Shown: positions 46,138 to 59,477, counted from the stretch's first letter. The stretch: 64,000 nt of DNA from Cydia pomonella (GCF_033807575.1 NC_084711.1:7812001-7876000), one strand, 5' to 3'. The notes: generated by a model not told the origin, from the letters alone. Made by a program: numbers and translations.

Positions 46138-48119
46138 TCTTTAACTGACTAATTGAAAAGGTCAAGTTGATGTGTGGCTGGCCATCATATTGGGCCTGAT
46201 TACACATTGATTAGTGTTTATTGCATGTCCATACATTTACCATTAAATTCAAGTAGTTAGTTATCTAGCAAATGGATATGCCACACTTATTTGTATTGAC
46301 CTAATACATTTTCTCATCATTTACGAGTGAATCATGCTCGCACCTATAATATACTGGTATTCGTGCGAGCGAGAAGCATTGCGAGTAATCAATCCCAGTA
46401 TTAGGCCCATACCCGTTACATTCGGATAATGAATAGATGAAAAGGTTTGCATAAGTATAAGTACCTGCAATTTTTGCTTCTCATTTTATATCACGGGAAG
46501 TTGCATTTTTTCTGTCAGATATTTGGTGTCCAAAGAAGTCTTCCTACATATGTCCAATTTCAACATAGTTTAAAAATTAATATTATGCGTAACGAGTATA
46601 ATAGATCGCTTTGGTGCCATTAAACTTCAATAATTATGTCAGATATTTCGGCTTAAATATTGTTAGTATTATAAGTCGTGTATTTAACGTAAGATGAACC
46701 ATATCTTTACTCAGGGTCAGACTTCGACGCGCGGTTACCACGGTACGCTCCTGTAGACCAATTCAAAATAACATTTTGATGTGAAAATGATGTGGTATAT
46801 CTAAATAATGTAGTTTTGTTATCATTCGTACGTGGATTTTGCTTGTACTTGTTCGCCCTAGTGTTGACTGATAACAAAGTAACATTAAAATGAAACAAAA
46901 AAATTAAAATATAGCCTCTTAGACATATTCAAATAAGTGTTGGCGCTATGGTGGTGGTATGGTAGTAGGAAACTACTCAAGCTCAGATAATGGTTGGAGT
47001 GCGTGGTTGCACTAGTACCAATTGTCGATTGCTCCGACTCGTTGCTGGTATTGACAGTTGACAAAAGTATGAGGCTTTGAACTTGAGCAGTCTTATATTT
47101 TAAAGAGACAAAACTTGTGTAGGTTTAATTAATTTTGTGATACAATACATTTATGGCTGAAGAGTTCCGCTAAGCTAACTTGACTTGAATATGACCTAAA
47201 ATAAAGTGAGAGAATGTCATTATAAACGGCATATGGATATAGAAATTAGACATTACGAGTAATGGTGACATTTATCATTGCGCATGCCATGCATAGTTAA
47301 CTTCGTGCGACTTTATTAATAGAAGTTATTGTTATAATTTTCTACGCTGTATTAGATCTAGAATGTGACTCAAGCTTACAAAGTTACTCCAATTTATTGT
47401 GTATTATTTGAGAAATAGATTTACAAAACCATTTGTACAACAGTTCACATTTCTCAACCTAGTTAAATAAACGTTACGGTTATATTGAAATTACTCTGAA
47501 GCATAGTTACTCTGCGCTAAGGGTTAACCAAATAGTTGTAATCTACGTTAACTCCCATTCCAGCGCCATATATATTTGACTATCGAGATACTCCGTAATT
47601 CATAACATTTTATGTGTGACCCTACCTTCTGTTAAACTGAGATTAATATAAAATAACAAAAGTTAATTACACCGCTAAAATATGTAACGAGATAAGCTGT
47701 TTTAGTTGAGCGTGGAGGTTATGTCGGAACGAGTTTTTAATTAGTCAAGCAGGTTTCATTACTTAACGCCGTTGCCACGTGTTGCTCTCGCAGACGCAGA
47801 CGAGCACAAAAGTTTAGATTTTTCTCATAACAATAGATATACACGGTACTGCCGAGCGCTGGATATTCCTTACAGCAGTTCCGACTTTCATACCGAAGAC
47901 AAAGGGACTTCCTACGTACCAACAAAAACTCATCCACGCCAGATGATGTGTCTATGGCGAGAAATTGCAAAAAAAGAAAAAGTAACTTCTACGTGCCGCT
48001 ACGTACGCGTGGAATTTTCAAACGAGTCGTTTTTTTCTTACTTTTCGTTGAAGAAAACTGTACCGGATGCGAGAGGATAGACAAAAGGAGGGCTCTCTAT
48101 ACTTTGTTAGATATCTGGC
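46138..48119. other. unique intronic DNA
   Basis: A 102-codon plus-strand frame at 47772-48080 overlaps a minus-strand frame and has no known domain. No repeat was recognised. Confidence 0.45.
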
Positions 48120-48310
48120 GCGAGTAAAAGCGAATGTAGATGAGCCTTGCCCCGCGTCCCCGCCGCGCCCCTGCTTAACTACAAACACAAAAGTCCTTAC
48201 ATAAATCTTGTCGTGCCGAGAACTCGCTCGGCGCCGACTCACCTCTCGCAGCCACTACGCAGTACGCACGCTCCCCTCGCCGATGAATTCGATAACACGA
48301 CAAATTAGAA
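48120..48310 (-). promoter_or_regulatory. GC-rich patch with a strong donor, candidate noncoding first exon
   Basis: On the minus strand GGCTGCGAGAG is followed by GTGAGTCGG, a near-ideal splice donor with the exon ending at 48243. The sequence before it (48244-48310) is GC-rich and leads back to an AT-rich TTTTATATTC about 100 bp upstream. No long coding frame ends at the donor, so a 5' untranslated exon of Rbp6 is the most natural reading if it is real. Confidence 0.3.
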
Positions 48311-50374
48311 CGTTGCTTCGCGCCCATGCGAATATAAAATGATAAAAATGTGGATTTGCTGCCGTAAAGCTCTACAGTTTATTGGGTTTTACGTGAGTGG
48401 CTCCCTTATTTTTAAGACACGTTTTTCATAAAAAGAAGTCTAGTGAAAAATCTTCGCAAAATTCGTGCGTAAATTTACGTAACTACCAATTTAGAACACC
48501 TTTTACCTCAAAGTTATTTCAATTCGCGCTTAAATGTTATTATATCATAAACGTTAAGTAAGGCGCTGTAACAAGACAACAAATAATCATTAAATTACAT
48601 AAACACGGCCCAGACACTCTCAGTAAGCTTTTAATGATATTATTATTTTTTATATTCCAATACTGATACTGTCTGAACCGAAACACTATGCGAGTCAATT
48701 TGGTCCGTTAATCATAAAAATAAAATAATGATAAAAAAAAACACTTGTATAACTATTCAAAGTCACAATGGTTAAAAAGCACCATTTGGTCTTCCAAACG
48801 TGCAAGACATGATAAGAATATAAATACCTACCACATTAAGCAAAGAATAAGGTTGGAAATGGCTAATGCAACGCAGTGCCCGTAGTTGGGTTGATTTAAC
48901 ACGTTCGTACTTGTGAAGTTTTATGACGGAAAACCTTACTACAAGTGATGCCCTGGTTTTAATTAACGATTTCCTTGGAACTCCCGTCTCTCATTCTGAG
49001 CAAATTGAGCGCGAGTGATGTATGTCCCCGTCTTATTAGGTTAATTTAGTTATTCACTATTCCTATTTACAGTATAGTACCAATATACCTCACTGCTGTG
49101 TCCTAGTCACCGGAGTTATGACCATCACGCAATTGTTTGTAAGGATTGGAATTTTTCCCGAGACCAACTTACTCTTGACTAGATTTTAGACTTTTAATTA
49201 AACAGTATAATTTGCCTAGTCACCAAGTTTCACGTTTAGGTATGTATTTATCGTTCCGAGAAAGTTACACTCATGTATTGGAGACCCCATACTTCTTAAA
49301 ATAATTATTATTATTATATCATAATTTCAACGGCTTGTCTATTACGTATGCAAGTGGGTACGAATTCTTAAACACTAATTTATAAATATATAGTTTATTT
49401 ATCCTGTGAAATGACCACATTACAAAGACCCTACAAATGTCCCCGTAGGACAAAGATTTTCGAAAATACTTTCTATGAATCAACGATAGAAAGCTGTGTC
49501 CGGTAGAACTTGTATTTCACATCGAGCAGCAAAAAATATATCCAAAAATCAAAAGTCACGAAATAAAATAATGGAGAGAGGTAAATTTGACATTCAGTTG
49601 CGTTGATTAGTCAGTTAAGGAGCGCCGGAGATTGGCCGCTCAGCCCGTGCATCAAATATTCTACAAGTTTATTCGTACTAAACGCTCACAATGAAAATGA
49701 GACTATAAACTTTCCTTGCGACGCAGAGTGATTCTATTACGAATATGAAATGTTATTACCTCGGACGGATTATAAGCAGGAGCAGGTTTTCACAAATGAA
49801 ATTGCTTCCCTCCTTTGGAATCCATTTTAGGGACGAATGGTATAATTCTTACGAGTAAAGACTTTGTCAAGCCGGGCGCGCATTTGTTATAATGTAACCA
49901 TCTTATTAATCGAGCCTTCAAATGGTATAAACGGCAGTGTTTTTCCTACAATAAATATGTTTCTTTGATTTTACAATATAAGTAATATACTACTACTACT
50001 GACTGTAGCCGGCCAACCAGGTTATTAAGGGAAAAACAATGTAATTATATACAATAAATAAATCTAAGATCCATCAGTACGTGAGCTATATGTAAGTAAA
50101 AGATAGTCACTGGCCTTAAACGTCCGTAGGTGTTGAGGTAACTCGGAACCGAACGAATGAGGATTCGGATGTTGTATGTCTCATCAAGGCACCCACAGAG
50201 AAAAAACTTCTGCAGCAATAAAATCACGTAAATAAGCAGTGGCAATAATGTTTTCTCAAGACTAAGAGCAGAAGTAAGGGCTGCAAGAATCCTGCGTGAT
50301 TAAATTTTTGTTCAAAACCTATTCCAAGCCTCATTTTGAAAAAAAAAAACCAGTGACGTACAAATAAGACTTGG
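48311..50374. other. unique intronic DNA
   Basis: AT-rich with small GC-richer patches (48850-49020, 49600-49660). No gene was recognised. Confidence 0.45.
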
Positions 50375-50520
50375 ATTTTTTTTTTATTCCGAAAAGGTAA
50401 GCATTTGACCATAATCTCACCTGATGGAAAGTGCCGATGTAGTCTAGGATGGAACCTGCTTACCTAAAAGATGTCTATTCACTCTCGATTTAAAAAGGTC
50501 CAAGTTATAGTGGACTGGGA
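50375..50520 (-). repeat. LINE 3' end, minus strand
   Basis: On the minus strand: CATCCTAGACTACATCGGCA, then TTTCCATCAGGTGAGATTAT, then GGTCAAATGCTTACC and an A-run. CATCAGGTGAGATT before a poly-A tail is a common lepidopteran LINE ending. Confidence 0.65.
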
Positions 50521-52133
50521 ATATATTTATATATTATATATTAGACTTAAACAAAAACAGAAGCCTACATATGAATTATTAACTTTTATCACAAATAAAT
50601 CATGAGAACCGAATAACATTAAATAAATACAATCAAAGCTTATGTTCAGATTTGCCATTCAGGAAGAAAATTAGAGAGAGAGAGAGAAAAAAAACAAGAC
50701 GCGCGGGAAGGCTTATTTTTTCTACCACCGGCCAGTGCGCACGGTGACATCACTATGGAGGTTTTTATGTTATTATAGTTCCTATAATTAAAATTGATTC
50801 AAATTTATATAGCCACCTACACAATGATCCAGTTAAAAGATTTTTGACAGGTCTATTATTTTTTCTGCATTTTGACTTGTATAACATATTTTTTGGATTG
50901 TAAAAATCTTAGAAAACAACAACAACAATCAAGCGTACCTACCTATCATCACTATCATCCATACCTTACATACCGCGTCAAACGAGACATCATTACATCC
51001 GCATACCGACTTACCTGAAAAAAAAATGGTTTCATGTAAATATTTTAATTGCAATGAAGTCATAAATTGCACTTATGTAATCCCGTATTCACGACTTGCA
51101 AACTCGAATGCCAACCGGGCGTGATTAAAGGCATAATTCGAGTTTACGACGTAGCGATATGTACTTAGTCGCACTTACGTACGAGAACATAATTCCCTGT
51201 CACGGTTTTATTACAATTTAACTCCTCTTCACACCTGTAATGGCACGTAATGTCGGGCAGCCATTACTTCAAGGGTCGAAAATGATAAACACGTTAAGTT
51301 CCGGACGTTAAAGGCTTTCGTATAAGTGTGAAGCAGTTTTAACTGCCGTAGAGTGGGTAGGTTTTTTACTGGAGTCACATAAATGGCCTCATTGGTTTTT
51401 TGGCGTAGATATTATGGCCATAAAATGTTTGTTTTGGACAATTTAAAAAATATATTATTGTTTATCGAACAAAATATGTTTTATTTCACTGAAATAATAT
51501 TTTTAAAGGATAAGACAAAAACTGTGTTAAGTGCAGGTACATGTCTCATATGATGAAACTTTTTCAAATTTAAATACGTGTAGTAAATTACTGTGGCCTA
51601 CTAAAAATGGCATAATTTTTATTTGCATGTTGTCAAAGTTAAATGGGCACGTAAATAGGCCAGTATATTACTTTGGGCGGGTTATTGTAAAGTGCCTTTT
51701 TTTAAATTAACAAATCAATTATCTACTTTCGTGCCCAAATTTTCATATCAAAAAGTTAATAGTAAACTCAAACTAATAAAACTTACCCGTCTAGTTGGTG
51801 TGAAGTGTATGATAAGCTTAAGTACCTTTAGTAGTTCATTACGTCATATACATACATGAGACGTATCTTTCTTTACATCGGTTCAGTGAAGCCCCAAAAT
51901 ATATTTCAAAGGCGAAGTGCTTACAACTTTCTCCACCTACTTAACCCATTAAGTTTAGTTTAAGCTGCGGTTTAAGTGATGTTCGCAGGTATAGTTCTAT
52001 TGTTAATGTTCATTGTAATTTTAACTGTTGTTATATTAAATTAAGTTTACCGTTATTGCTGTGCTTTAGCGTTTCATGATCTGAATTATGCACTCGTTTT
52101 TACAATCATTGTTTTATTGTTTGTTGGCTATGG
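50521..52133. other. unique intronic DNA
   Basis: AT-rich; a GC-richer patch at 51060-51320 could be regulatory. No coding similarity. Confidence 0.45.
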
Positions 52134-52743
52134 ATATGTTACGGGTAATGTTAGAAGGTTAATTAATCTCATGTCTATCATGATATAACTAGTAATTACC
52201 CTTTTAGCCTTTCGGTTAAAGTCCGAAAATGTAAATAACATTAATCTATATTCGTTGTTTACTCGTGCACATCTAGGGCTACCCAACACTGACTGGGTAA
52301 TGTTAGGTGTTGCAGCATCACTTCTAACATTACCCTCTCAGTATTAGATAGACCTAGATGTACGAGTATATACGGGTAAACGCCGAATACAAATTAAAGT
52401 TGAGTTAATTTTCGGGCTTTTTTTAAGTTGACTTAAATGTTACAAGCAATACGGTTAACTAAAGTTAAGTTTACCTGGGTATACCTAGTATTACCCAAGC
52501 TTTTTGGATACAGACCGATTTTTAAATCAACTTTAATTTGTATTCAGCGTTTAACTTTATATATCTACGTGTAGCATTACCCAGTCAGTATTAGGTGGAC
52601 CTAGATTGTGTACGGGTAAACGCCTAATATAGATAAAAGTTCTTAAAATTTTCGAAAGTTACCCAAAAGTCGAGGGTAATAGTAGTTATACCAGTGTAAA
52701 CTTGAGTTTAATTAACCTTATAATAGTACCCGTGACAGATATA
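52134..52743. mobile_element. 610-bp modular palindromic element
   Basis: The outer arms (left 52134-52205, right 52670-52743) are inverted copies: ACGGGTA...AAGGTTAATTAA...ATAACTA.TA.TTACCC. Inside, a unit of about 75 bp with AACATTACCC(A)(G)TCAGTATTAG, ACCTAGAT, TACGGGTAAACGCC(G/T)AATA occurs inverted at 52245-52305, direct at 52324-52402, partly inverted at 52528-52553 and direct at 52572-52640. No frame of useful length is present, so it is a non-autonomous element or a folded repeat. Confidence 0.75.
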
Positions 52744-55700
52744 TGAAACTAGGTACGTGACGTGCAGCGTTTATATTTATAATTACAATATAAACGGAAC
52801 TATGTTGATTGTATTAACATTTCATTACATGAAACTATTCTTAGGTCAGCGTGTGCTAATAGGATAGGTATTAATTATGGTCATGTCATGAAATAAATTT
52901 TACGGGAATACTCTTAATAAAACAAATTCAATTATATTTTGGCGCTGTCTTCCGTGTATTATTTTTAAAATATCTCATTATAGGAGGTGTATGTATATCT
53001 TAGAGTACATTCTCATATTTAGTTCATAGTAGATAACACATCAATTTGTTTACCTATTTTAACATTACAAAGTTTATGGTGTGTATAAAATCATTTGACC
53101 TCCGCTCACATTAATATAAACAACAAGGCGTGTCTATATTAAGAGGCACGCACCGCTAAAACGATTTTTTTTAATACACTGTTGTCTGCTTTAACCTTCA
53201 TTAGATCATCATTAGAGCTATGATAAATCGCCTATCACTTCTACCATCAGCAGCTGATTACGGAACGGCCGGTGCAGCGGTGCGTGAGGAGCCTTGACGC
53301 GGCCCGCGCCCTGCGTGCCTCTGACAGCGAGAAACAAATCGCCTACAATACATATATTAGCCAGACCCCATATCTGTAATCTCTAGTAAAACCCATTTTC
53401 TAAGCACGCAATACGCTGATACGCAAAAACGAATGAAAATAAACCCCTTTAGTAATAGGTTTTGTTCTCCAATAAATACACTTGTGACTGCAAAATGTTA
53501 TAAGATATTGAATTTTTTTTTATCAGTTGTACAAAGGATATATCTAGTGGCAGAAAGTTCATGGCAGTGGTTGTTTGTTTGTTATTAGCGGTAACTAAAT
53601 GATCAAAGCAAAAATATGAAAAACTACAAAATATTAAGAAACTGGGACAAATATATATTTCATAGATTCTTGAAGCAACGAATCAAGCATTGTTTCTATA
53701 AGCTTTCTCATTATTTTTCAGAATTATTGGCAATCATCTTCTTATTATTAACTTTTGAATATTATAAAAAAAATGTCCTTTTCTAGAAGGCATATTAAGA
53801 ATGTCATTTAATCCAACAATTCCGGTAGCCGCATCGTATACTCTTTGATAAATTAGATTTTTGCAGAGTATTGCTGGCTAAGACGAAATTACTGCTGACT
53901 TAGACTCAAGTGCAGGCTTTTAAACGTGAATTAGAGACCGCGTCGCTCAAGCGTTAATGGCATATTATGACGAAGCGGTTGCCGCTTGTGAAAATAATTA
54001 AGTCTTTTCCACTTTTTCGATGCAAAAATCGTTACAGACAAACCGCTTTACCTACACCCTTTTTGCGATAAATTGGAAGAGAACAAATTTAATTTCTCGC
54101 ATCACCGTTGTTACGTCCTGGTTTGAAACTTTGTTTGTGAAATTATTTTCGTATTGAAAAAAAAACACAGGAAGTGTGTTCGGACGATGATACGTCCATG
54201 AATTTTAATGTATCTACGCCGTACCCGCGCCGCGGTGGTTTAACAAACGAATGTTGAGCTTTTGTCTGTGAACGTAGATAGGTAGGTAGCTGCTCGTGTT
54301 TAGCAAGGGTCATGTTATACATTGTAGGGTCCTGTGGCGCAGCACAACATAATCGGGTGCTCGCCCGCCATCTGCCGGAAGTTTTACAATGTTTATGAGC
54401 TCCATCGGGAAGCGTACATAAATTCCGACTATTGGACGTGTACAAACGATAACGCGATACAATGGTTTAACTGTATTAAGCCGGGTAATTGTTTATGTAA
54501 GCCTAATTTATTAATGACTGTTTGTTTTGCAATTAAGAGTGTTTCCATTTGCTTGGTAGCTGCCAGTTTGGTCAGTCAAATGTTGGCATGAAAGGCAAAT
54601 GGTATGTATGTAATATTAATTTAAATTCTTATTTTTCTTCCATACGTTACAGAGCTTAATGCTTCACGAATTCATTGGCCATAGCATAAACTTGACATTT
54701 AGTTTATCGCTCACGCTATAGGAACGCATGCTTGCAGCCAAGTTAATTCTGTCATGCACGATATGTAACAGGAAAATATGGTACTTTCTTTGAACTATAA
54801 TTTTTCGCTTGCTGATTTGAGGGTGGAGAAATATTGTATTTAATATTGTATTTTTTTTAATATGTCATCAAATTGTGTGCAGTTTATCCATTTATGGAAA
54901 TGCTTTTATTAATAGACTATATAACACCAATTCACACGAATACTATTGTCCGTGGGATATTCATTCATTTTTTATACCTACTTATTAACAGATAAAAGAT
55001 TTCTGATCATGCCATGTTCATCAATTTCTAGTCAAAAACGATTCGCAAATTAGTTGCTTTTCATTTATAAATATAATTACTCGTGCCATGTTTATTGTAA
55101 GTACACCGAGTAGTTTTGTTTATTTAACCGAAGGTTTTTCTGTACTTTATTTTAAATCCTGAACAACCTTCAAGTCGCAACAAAGAAACAACTTCCACAC
55201 ACAGCTGTACTACAAACTAAAGGTAAAACAACGCTCTCAATTTATGGACAACTCTATCTTCAGAGAAGAGTCCCAAAATTATTTTATATTCAGCATTAAT
55301 CCCGCAACCCGGTCTCGAGCACCGTTTCTTCCATACTTTGCGAGATTTCCGAAAGAAAGCTGCTTCGAGAAACTTCTATCCAAACTCCCGTGTAATCTTA
55401 CTTATAAAAATAAACTTTTACATTAACTGATTCTGAATCAGGGGTGAGCAAGTTTGGAAGGTAGGCTGAGGCCGCGTCGGTCGGCAGAGGCTAGATCCAA
55501 TCAGCTGGAAAATAGAAACAAATAAATACGTGCTTAGTAGTTTGACTCGATAAAAGTAAGATCAGGGTCTCAAATTTATGGAAGAGTTTGGCAGATAATG
55601 TGAAAGTTGGCAGATAAGACAGGCTTTGCCGAGCTTGAGCGCGCACTCGGCACGGTTTGAATATTCCCGTTCTCAGGACTCCCGTGCAGGAATGCACACT

Positions 55701-55784
55701 TTATATACTAACACAATCTGATGCATTTTTTTAAATATAACATTTAGTTGATTCTGCGGGAATATGATAAATACCTATATTAAG
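52744..55784. other. unique intronic DNA
   Basis: GC-richer patches at 53240-53340 and 54200-54420. Overlapping antisense frames at 54143-54445 and 54334-54591 have no known domain. The frame at 55244-55426 is also unassigned. Confidence 0.45.
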
Positions 55785-55930
55785 TTTTTTTTTATTTAAT
55801 TTTTTTATACCACGACGATGGCAAACAAGCATACGGCCCGCCTGATGGTAAGCAGTCGCCGCAGCCTATGGACGCCTGCAACTCCAGAGGTGTTACATGC
55901 GCGTTGCCGACCCTTTAAAAATCTGTACAC
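55785..55930 (-). mobile_element. LINE 3' end, minus strand
   Basis: On the minus strand GGGTCGGCAACGCGCATGTA, then ACACCTCTGGAGTTGCAGGC, then ATCAGGCGGGCCGTATGCTT and a poly-A run. Same family as 36540-36862 in the opposite direction. Confidence 0.85.
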
Positions 55931-56357
55931 TCCTTTTTTGAAGAACCCCATACTGTAGACCCTCGGGAAAACTCGGGGGAGTTTTTAAATTATTCTGTAA
56001 AATAATCAATATAGGTGAATTATGCGCATATTTATTCTACGTTTTCGTGTAAAATTTATATGGTTGCTAAAATTGATTTGTTACAACAAAAATAAAATGT
56101 TGAATAAATTCTCGGTATTCCAAGATGTGGTCACTGTGTAGCACAGTACGGGAAAATAGGATCATAGTAGCGTAGCGAACATAGCGGAGAAGCTTAAATT
56201 TTTCAGAACGTTTGACCGTAATGGCAATACTTATAGCAGGCAGTGATTATTAAGTATTTAGTAGGCACAAGAATCTAGTAAATAAGGAAGACTGACAGCC
56301 CTCATACAATGCCGCTAGAATTGTCAATTTTGTAGATAACATTAAATATTATTACTT
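55931..56357. other. intronic DNA, nothing recognised
   Basis: May include decayed LINE body beside the tail; no frame is recognisable. Confidence 0.45.
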
Positions 56358-56585
56358 GACGATCGGTCTGGCCTAGTGAGTAGCGACCCTGCCTATGAAG
56401 CCAATGGTCCTGGGTTCGAATCCCGGTAAGGGCATTTATTTGTGCGATGAGCACAGATATTTGTTCCTGAGTCTTTGTATTTGTATATTATATATATCGT
56501 TGTCTGAGTACCTACAACACAAGCCTTCTTGGCTTACCGTGAGATTTGTGTAAGAATGTCCCTATAATATTTTTATTTATTTATA
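56358..56585 (+). mobile_element. tRNA-derived SINE, plus strand
   Basis: GACGATCGGTCTGGCCTAGT carries the A-box region and GGGTTCGAATCCCGG the B-box. The body continues ATGAGCACAGATATTTGTTC and ATCGTTGTCTGAGTACC and ends in TATTTTTATTTATTTATA. This is the best-preserved head of the family in the window, though it lacks part of the GGTGTTTTCTATG segment. Confidence 0.9.
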
Positions 56586-56897
56586 TTTAATCATTTTCAT
56601 CAAATTGCTCAAAGCGATTAATCGTACAATATATACGGCCTTAAAAACTGCCCCGCAATGGCTATTGATTACTTATTTCATAACGTAAAATTACTGGCCG
56701 CAGTTATAGCCACAAAAGTAGATTTAAAGGATAAATAAAGGCATTTTAATAATATTCCTAAAATGCTTTTATAATGCTTTGATTGTAAGTTTAGAAGTCT
56801 TAAAAGCATTAGGTAAATTAATGTTGTATTAAGCAGAAAGTCTGCAAACGATGCCATAAAAAGCATAAAGTTTAGAACTAAATTAAGTGTAATTCAC

Positions 56898-56969
56898 TGT
56901 CTCGGACGAGACTCGAACTCGCAACTCTGGATCACTAGTCCATAGCTCTTTCAACTGAGCTACCGAGAC
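56898..56969 (-). tRNA. tRNA-Thr(AGT)-like gene or tRNA pseudogene
   Basis: The minus strand folds as a full cloverleaf: acceptor GTCTCGG with CCGAGAC (7 of 7 pairs), D-stem GCTC/GAGC, anticodon arm ATGGA/TCCAG (4 of 5 pairs) with loop CTAGTGA, T-stem GCGAG/CTCGT with loop TTCGAGT, and discriminator A. The anticodon is AGT (threonine, codon ACU). A-box TAGCTCAGTTG and B-box GTTCGAGTC are present. Against a working gene: one anticodon-stem mismatch, a short D-loop, and no run of four T in the next 30 bp for termination. It may be the head of a SINE. Confidence 0.5.
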
Positions 56970-57128
56970 TTCACTCGAGGACAGCGAATATTTCCATGGT
57001 TTGCACCTTAGGGATACCTACCGTAACGCTAACACGTAACACTTCCATAACGGATACTTGAGTTCAAAGTCGTATTGGAAATTTACCAGTAACGATGCGC
57101 CGCCCCATACTATATAAATGTTGTTCAA

Positions 57129-57325
57129 GACGAAAGTGGAAGACCCGCGCAAAATCACCTTTTCATACTAACGTACTCCTCATTTTCCTCTCCGGATATT
57201 AAAATGATTGAAAATATTTTGTCACAATTTTTTGTCAATCAATCACAGCCATGCCCCCTACGTTTGATTTTTTTTGAATTTTTAGTTATTATAAGTGTTA
57301 GGAGCATTTAATTTTTTTTATGAGA
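57129..57325. repeat. probable dispersed repeat fragment
   Basis: AAGTGGAAGACCCGCGCAAA, CCTCATTTTCCTCTCCGGAT and CCCCTACGTTTGATTTTTTT recall lepidopteran repeat DNA; class and borders are uncertain. Confidence 0.4.
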
Positions 57326-59477
57326 TCTGTTTTTCGCTCCTATTAAAAAATAAGTATAAGTATGGATGTAGACTATTTTGAAACAAATCAAGACCTCATT
57401 ATTATTATATTTCATGAAGATTTTGGCTCGGACGTGCATAATTTGGCTTTCAGAGAATGGACCTATTGAATATTTGTAGTCTCAATCCGAATATAACATT
57501 AACCCTGCGCTGCATTTTTTTTTTAAAGTAGGTAGTCAATATGAACAGTATCTATTACTAACAAAAACTATAGTTTTTATAGAAAATATCGCCAATATAT
57601 CAATTAATAAAAAAGTGAATAAGCGCTCATTTTCGACATTAGATTTTTCCCTATCTTTGGCTGGCTATACGTCTCGTACTTGTGCTGAGGCCGGGTGTAA
57701 TTAAGGTGCAAGGATATCCGAAGTCTGCCGACTAGAGAGCCTCGAGGACCCTTCAGTGGTTGGCTGTGTACTCAGAACCAGCAAGTGTTGCGTAGGCCGC
57801 CTTTATTCCTCTGTTTTGTGCGTTCAAAAGATCCCAAGCAAGCTTAATTGGGTTGTAGAAATATTTTTTCTTAAAATTCTGCACAATGTTACTTTTAATG
57901 CACCGTAAAATAAATATGAAATAACGTGAGACAGTAAGTAACGCTACTAAGTTTATTTCGCTTTGTCAACATAAGAGCCAACTTTATGAATAAGACAGAT
58001 AAAGTTTAAAACCTAGAGCGTCTATAATACGAGACGCTGTCGTTAAAGCCAGAGCTAACTCTGCGCGGCGTTACATAGCGCTCTTAAATAAACTAGTGGA
58101 TGAAACAGACAGAAACATAGAATCCAATCTTATTACGATTGCCCAACTTATATTCCACATTACATTAATTTCTCCGGAGACGTCTCGCAAACTAAGGAAT
58201 AGCAGCTGCCCCGGTCGGTCGCATGTTTATTGAGAAATTGCCTAATCTCGAAGAGCTACAAAACAAAACCACATCGGAAATGTTGAACTAAAGTATTTCT
58301 TCTCTCCAAGGATGCTAGTTGTACCCTTGTCTGCGCCAACCGATCACACCCTTAAGGCTCCCGAATTACTGTCCGGGTTGATTACCGCCCCCCGCCCCGC
58401 AGTCGCCTAGCGAGCCCTCGCGCCCCGGGCCCTGCGTCAACTAATATTTGTGTTCCCTACTTATAATTTGTGCGCTGGAAAAGTTCGACAAACACCAGAC
58501 ATTTTATTAAGTATAACAAAACTTTCCATGAACTTCTGTAGTGCGCTCTGGGATTGTTTATTGACGTTGCCTGATCGGTTCGTTACCGATCTGCAATTGA
58601 ATTAGGCATCTCTAATTACCTGAGCGCGATTAACATACATTAATTTAATAAGACGGTGTGCGTTTCAGAATAATAAATCTCATTTGAATAACTCGTAAAA
58701 CCTCTTTAATGAATTGCTACCGACTTTAATAAGTAATAAATATTTATGTATGTGTACGCGTTCCTCGGCGAAAATAAATTTCAATTTATCGCCTCCTCTG
58801 CTTATTCTCATTAGAGTAAAAGATGTGAAAAACATTTTATCAGCAAACATCAACGAATATTTCTATCGTAAATATCCTCTTCACACGCCATAAAGGTACA
58901 CAAAAAGGCACAAGGTTTTAATGCTCTTACCTACATTCTTGATTTTTCACCAAAACGGAAAAATGTGTTCATTGGCGCGAAACGAAATCATCGTCCCAAA
59001 TACGTCTGTGAACAACAAAGACCGCCTCGGTACGTGTTTTACATATTTTTCTTTAAACAGGACAGGATATTTACTGGCTCACACATATATGGGTTTAAGG
59101 GGTAAACAATGGAGCTGCAAATATGTGCTTGCTTCAGGCAAGCAGTCGATTCGACAGCACAATACAACCAATTTAGATAGAAGTATTGTCCTTATATTTG
59201 AAAAGGTTATTGATTTTCTTTTCATTAATAGGCATATCAAACCAACATGCCACTTATGGGTATGTTCAGTCATGTATAATTATGAACACTATCGCGTATC
59301 AAAATTTTCTTGATATTTATGTAAATTAACACACATTTTCTTATTTTTGATAATTATGTAAAAATGTAATTTAAATTTAGAAATTAACAAATTTATTTAT
59401 GATTCTGCATTGATTGGCATCTATAAAAAGAATACACTACTATATTAACTAGATAAGTTAGCATAAAAACCCATTTT
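57326..59477. other. unique intronic DNA with regulatory-looking islands
   Basis: Islands at 57680-57850, 58020-58080 and 58340-58640 are GC-richer and free of simple repeats. The plus-strand frame 58921-59313 (130 codons) is the longest that is not in a transposon, but it overlaps an antisense frame and has no known domain. Confidence 0.4.

Noticed and set aside
47772..48080. 102-codon plus-strand frame
   Set aside because: It overlaps antisense frames and shows no recognisable domain or start context.
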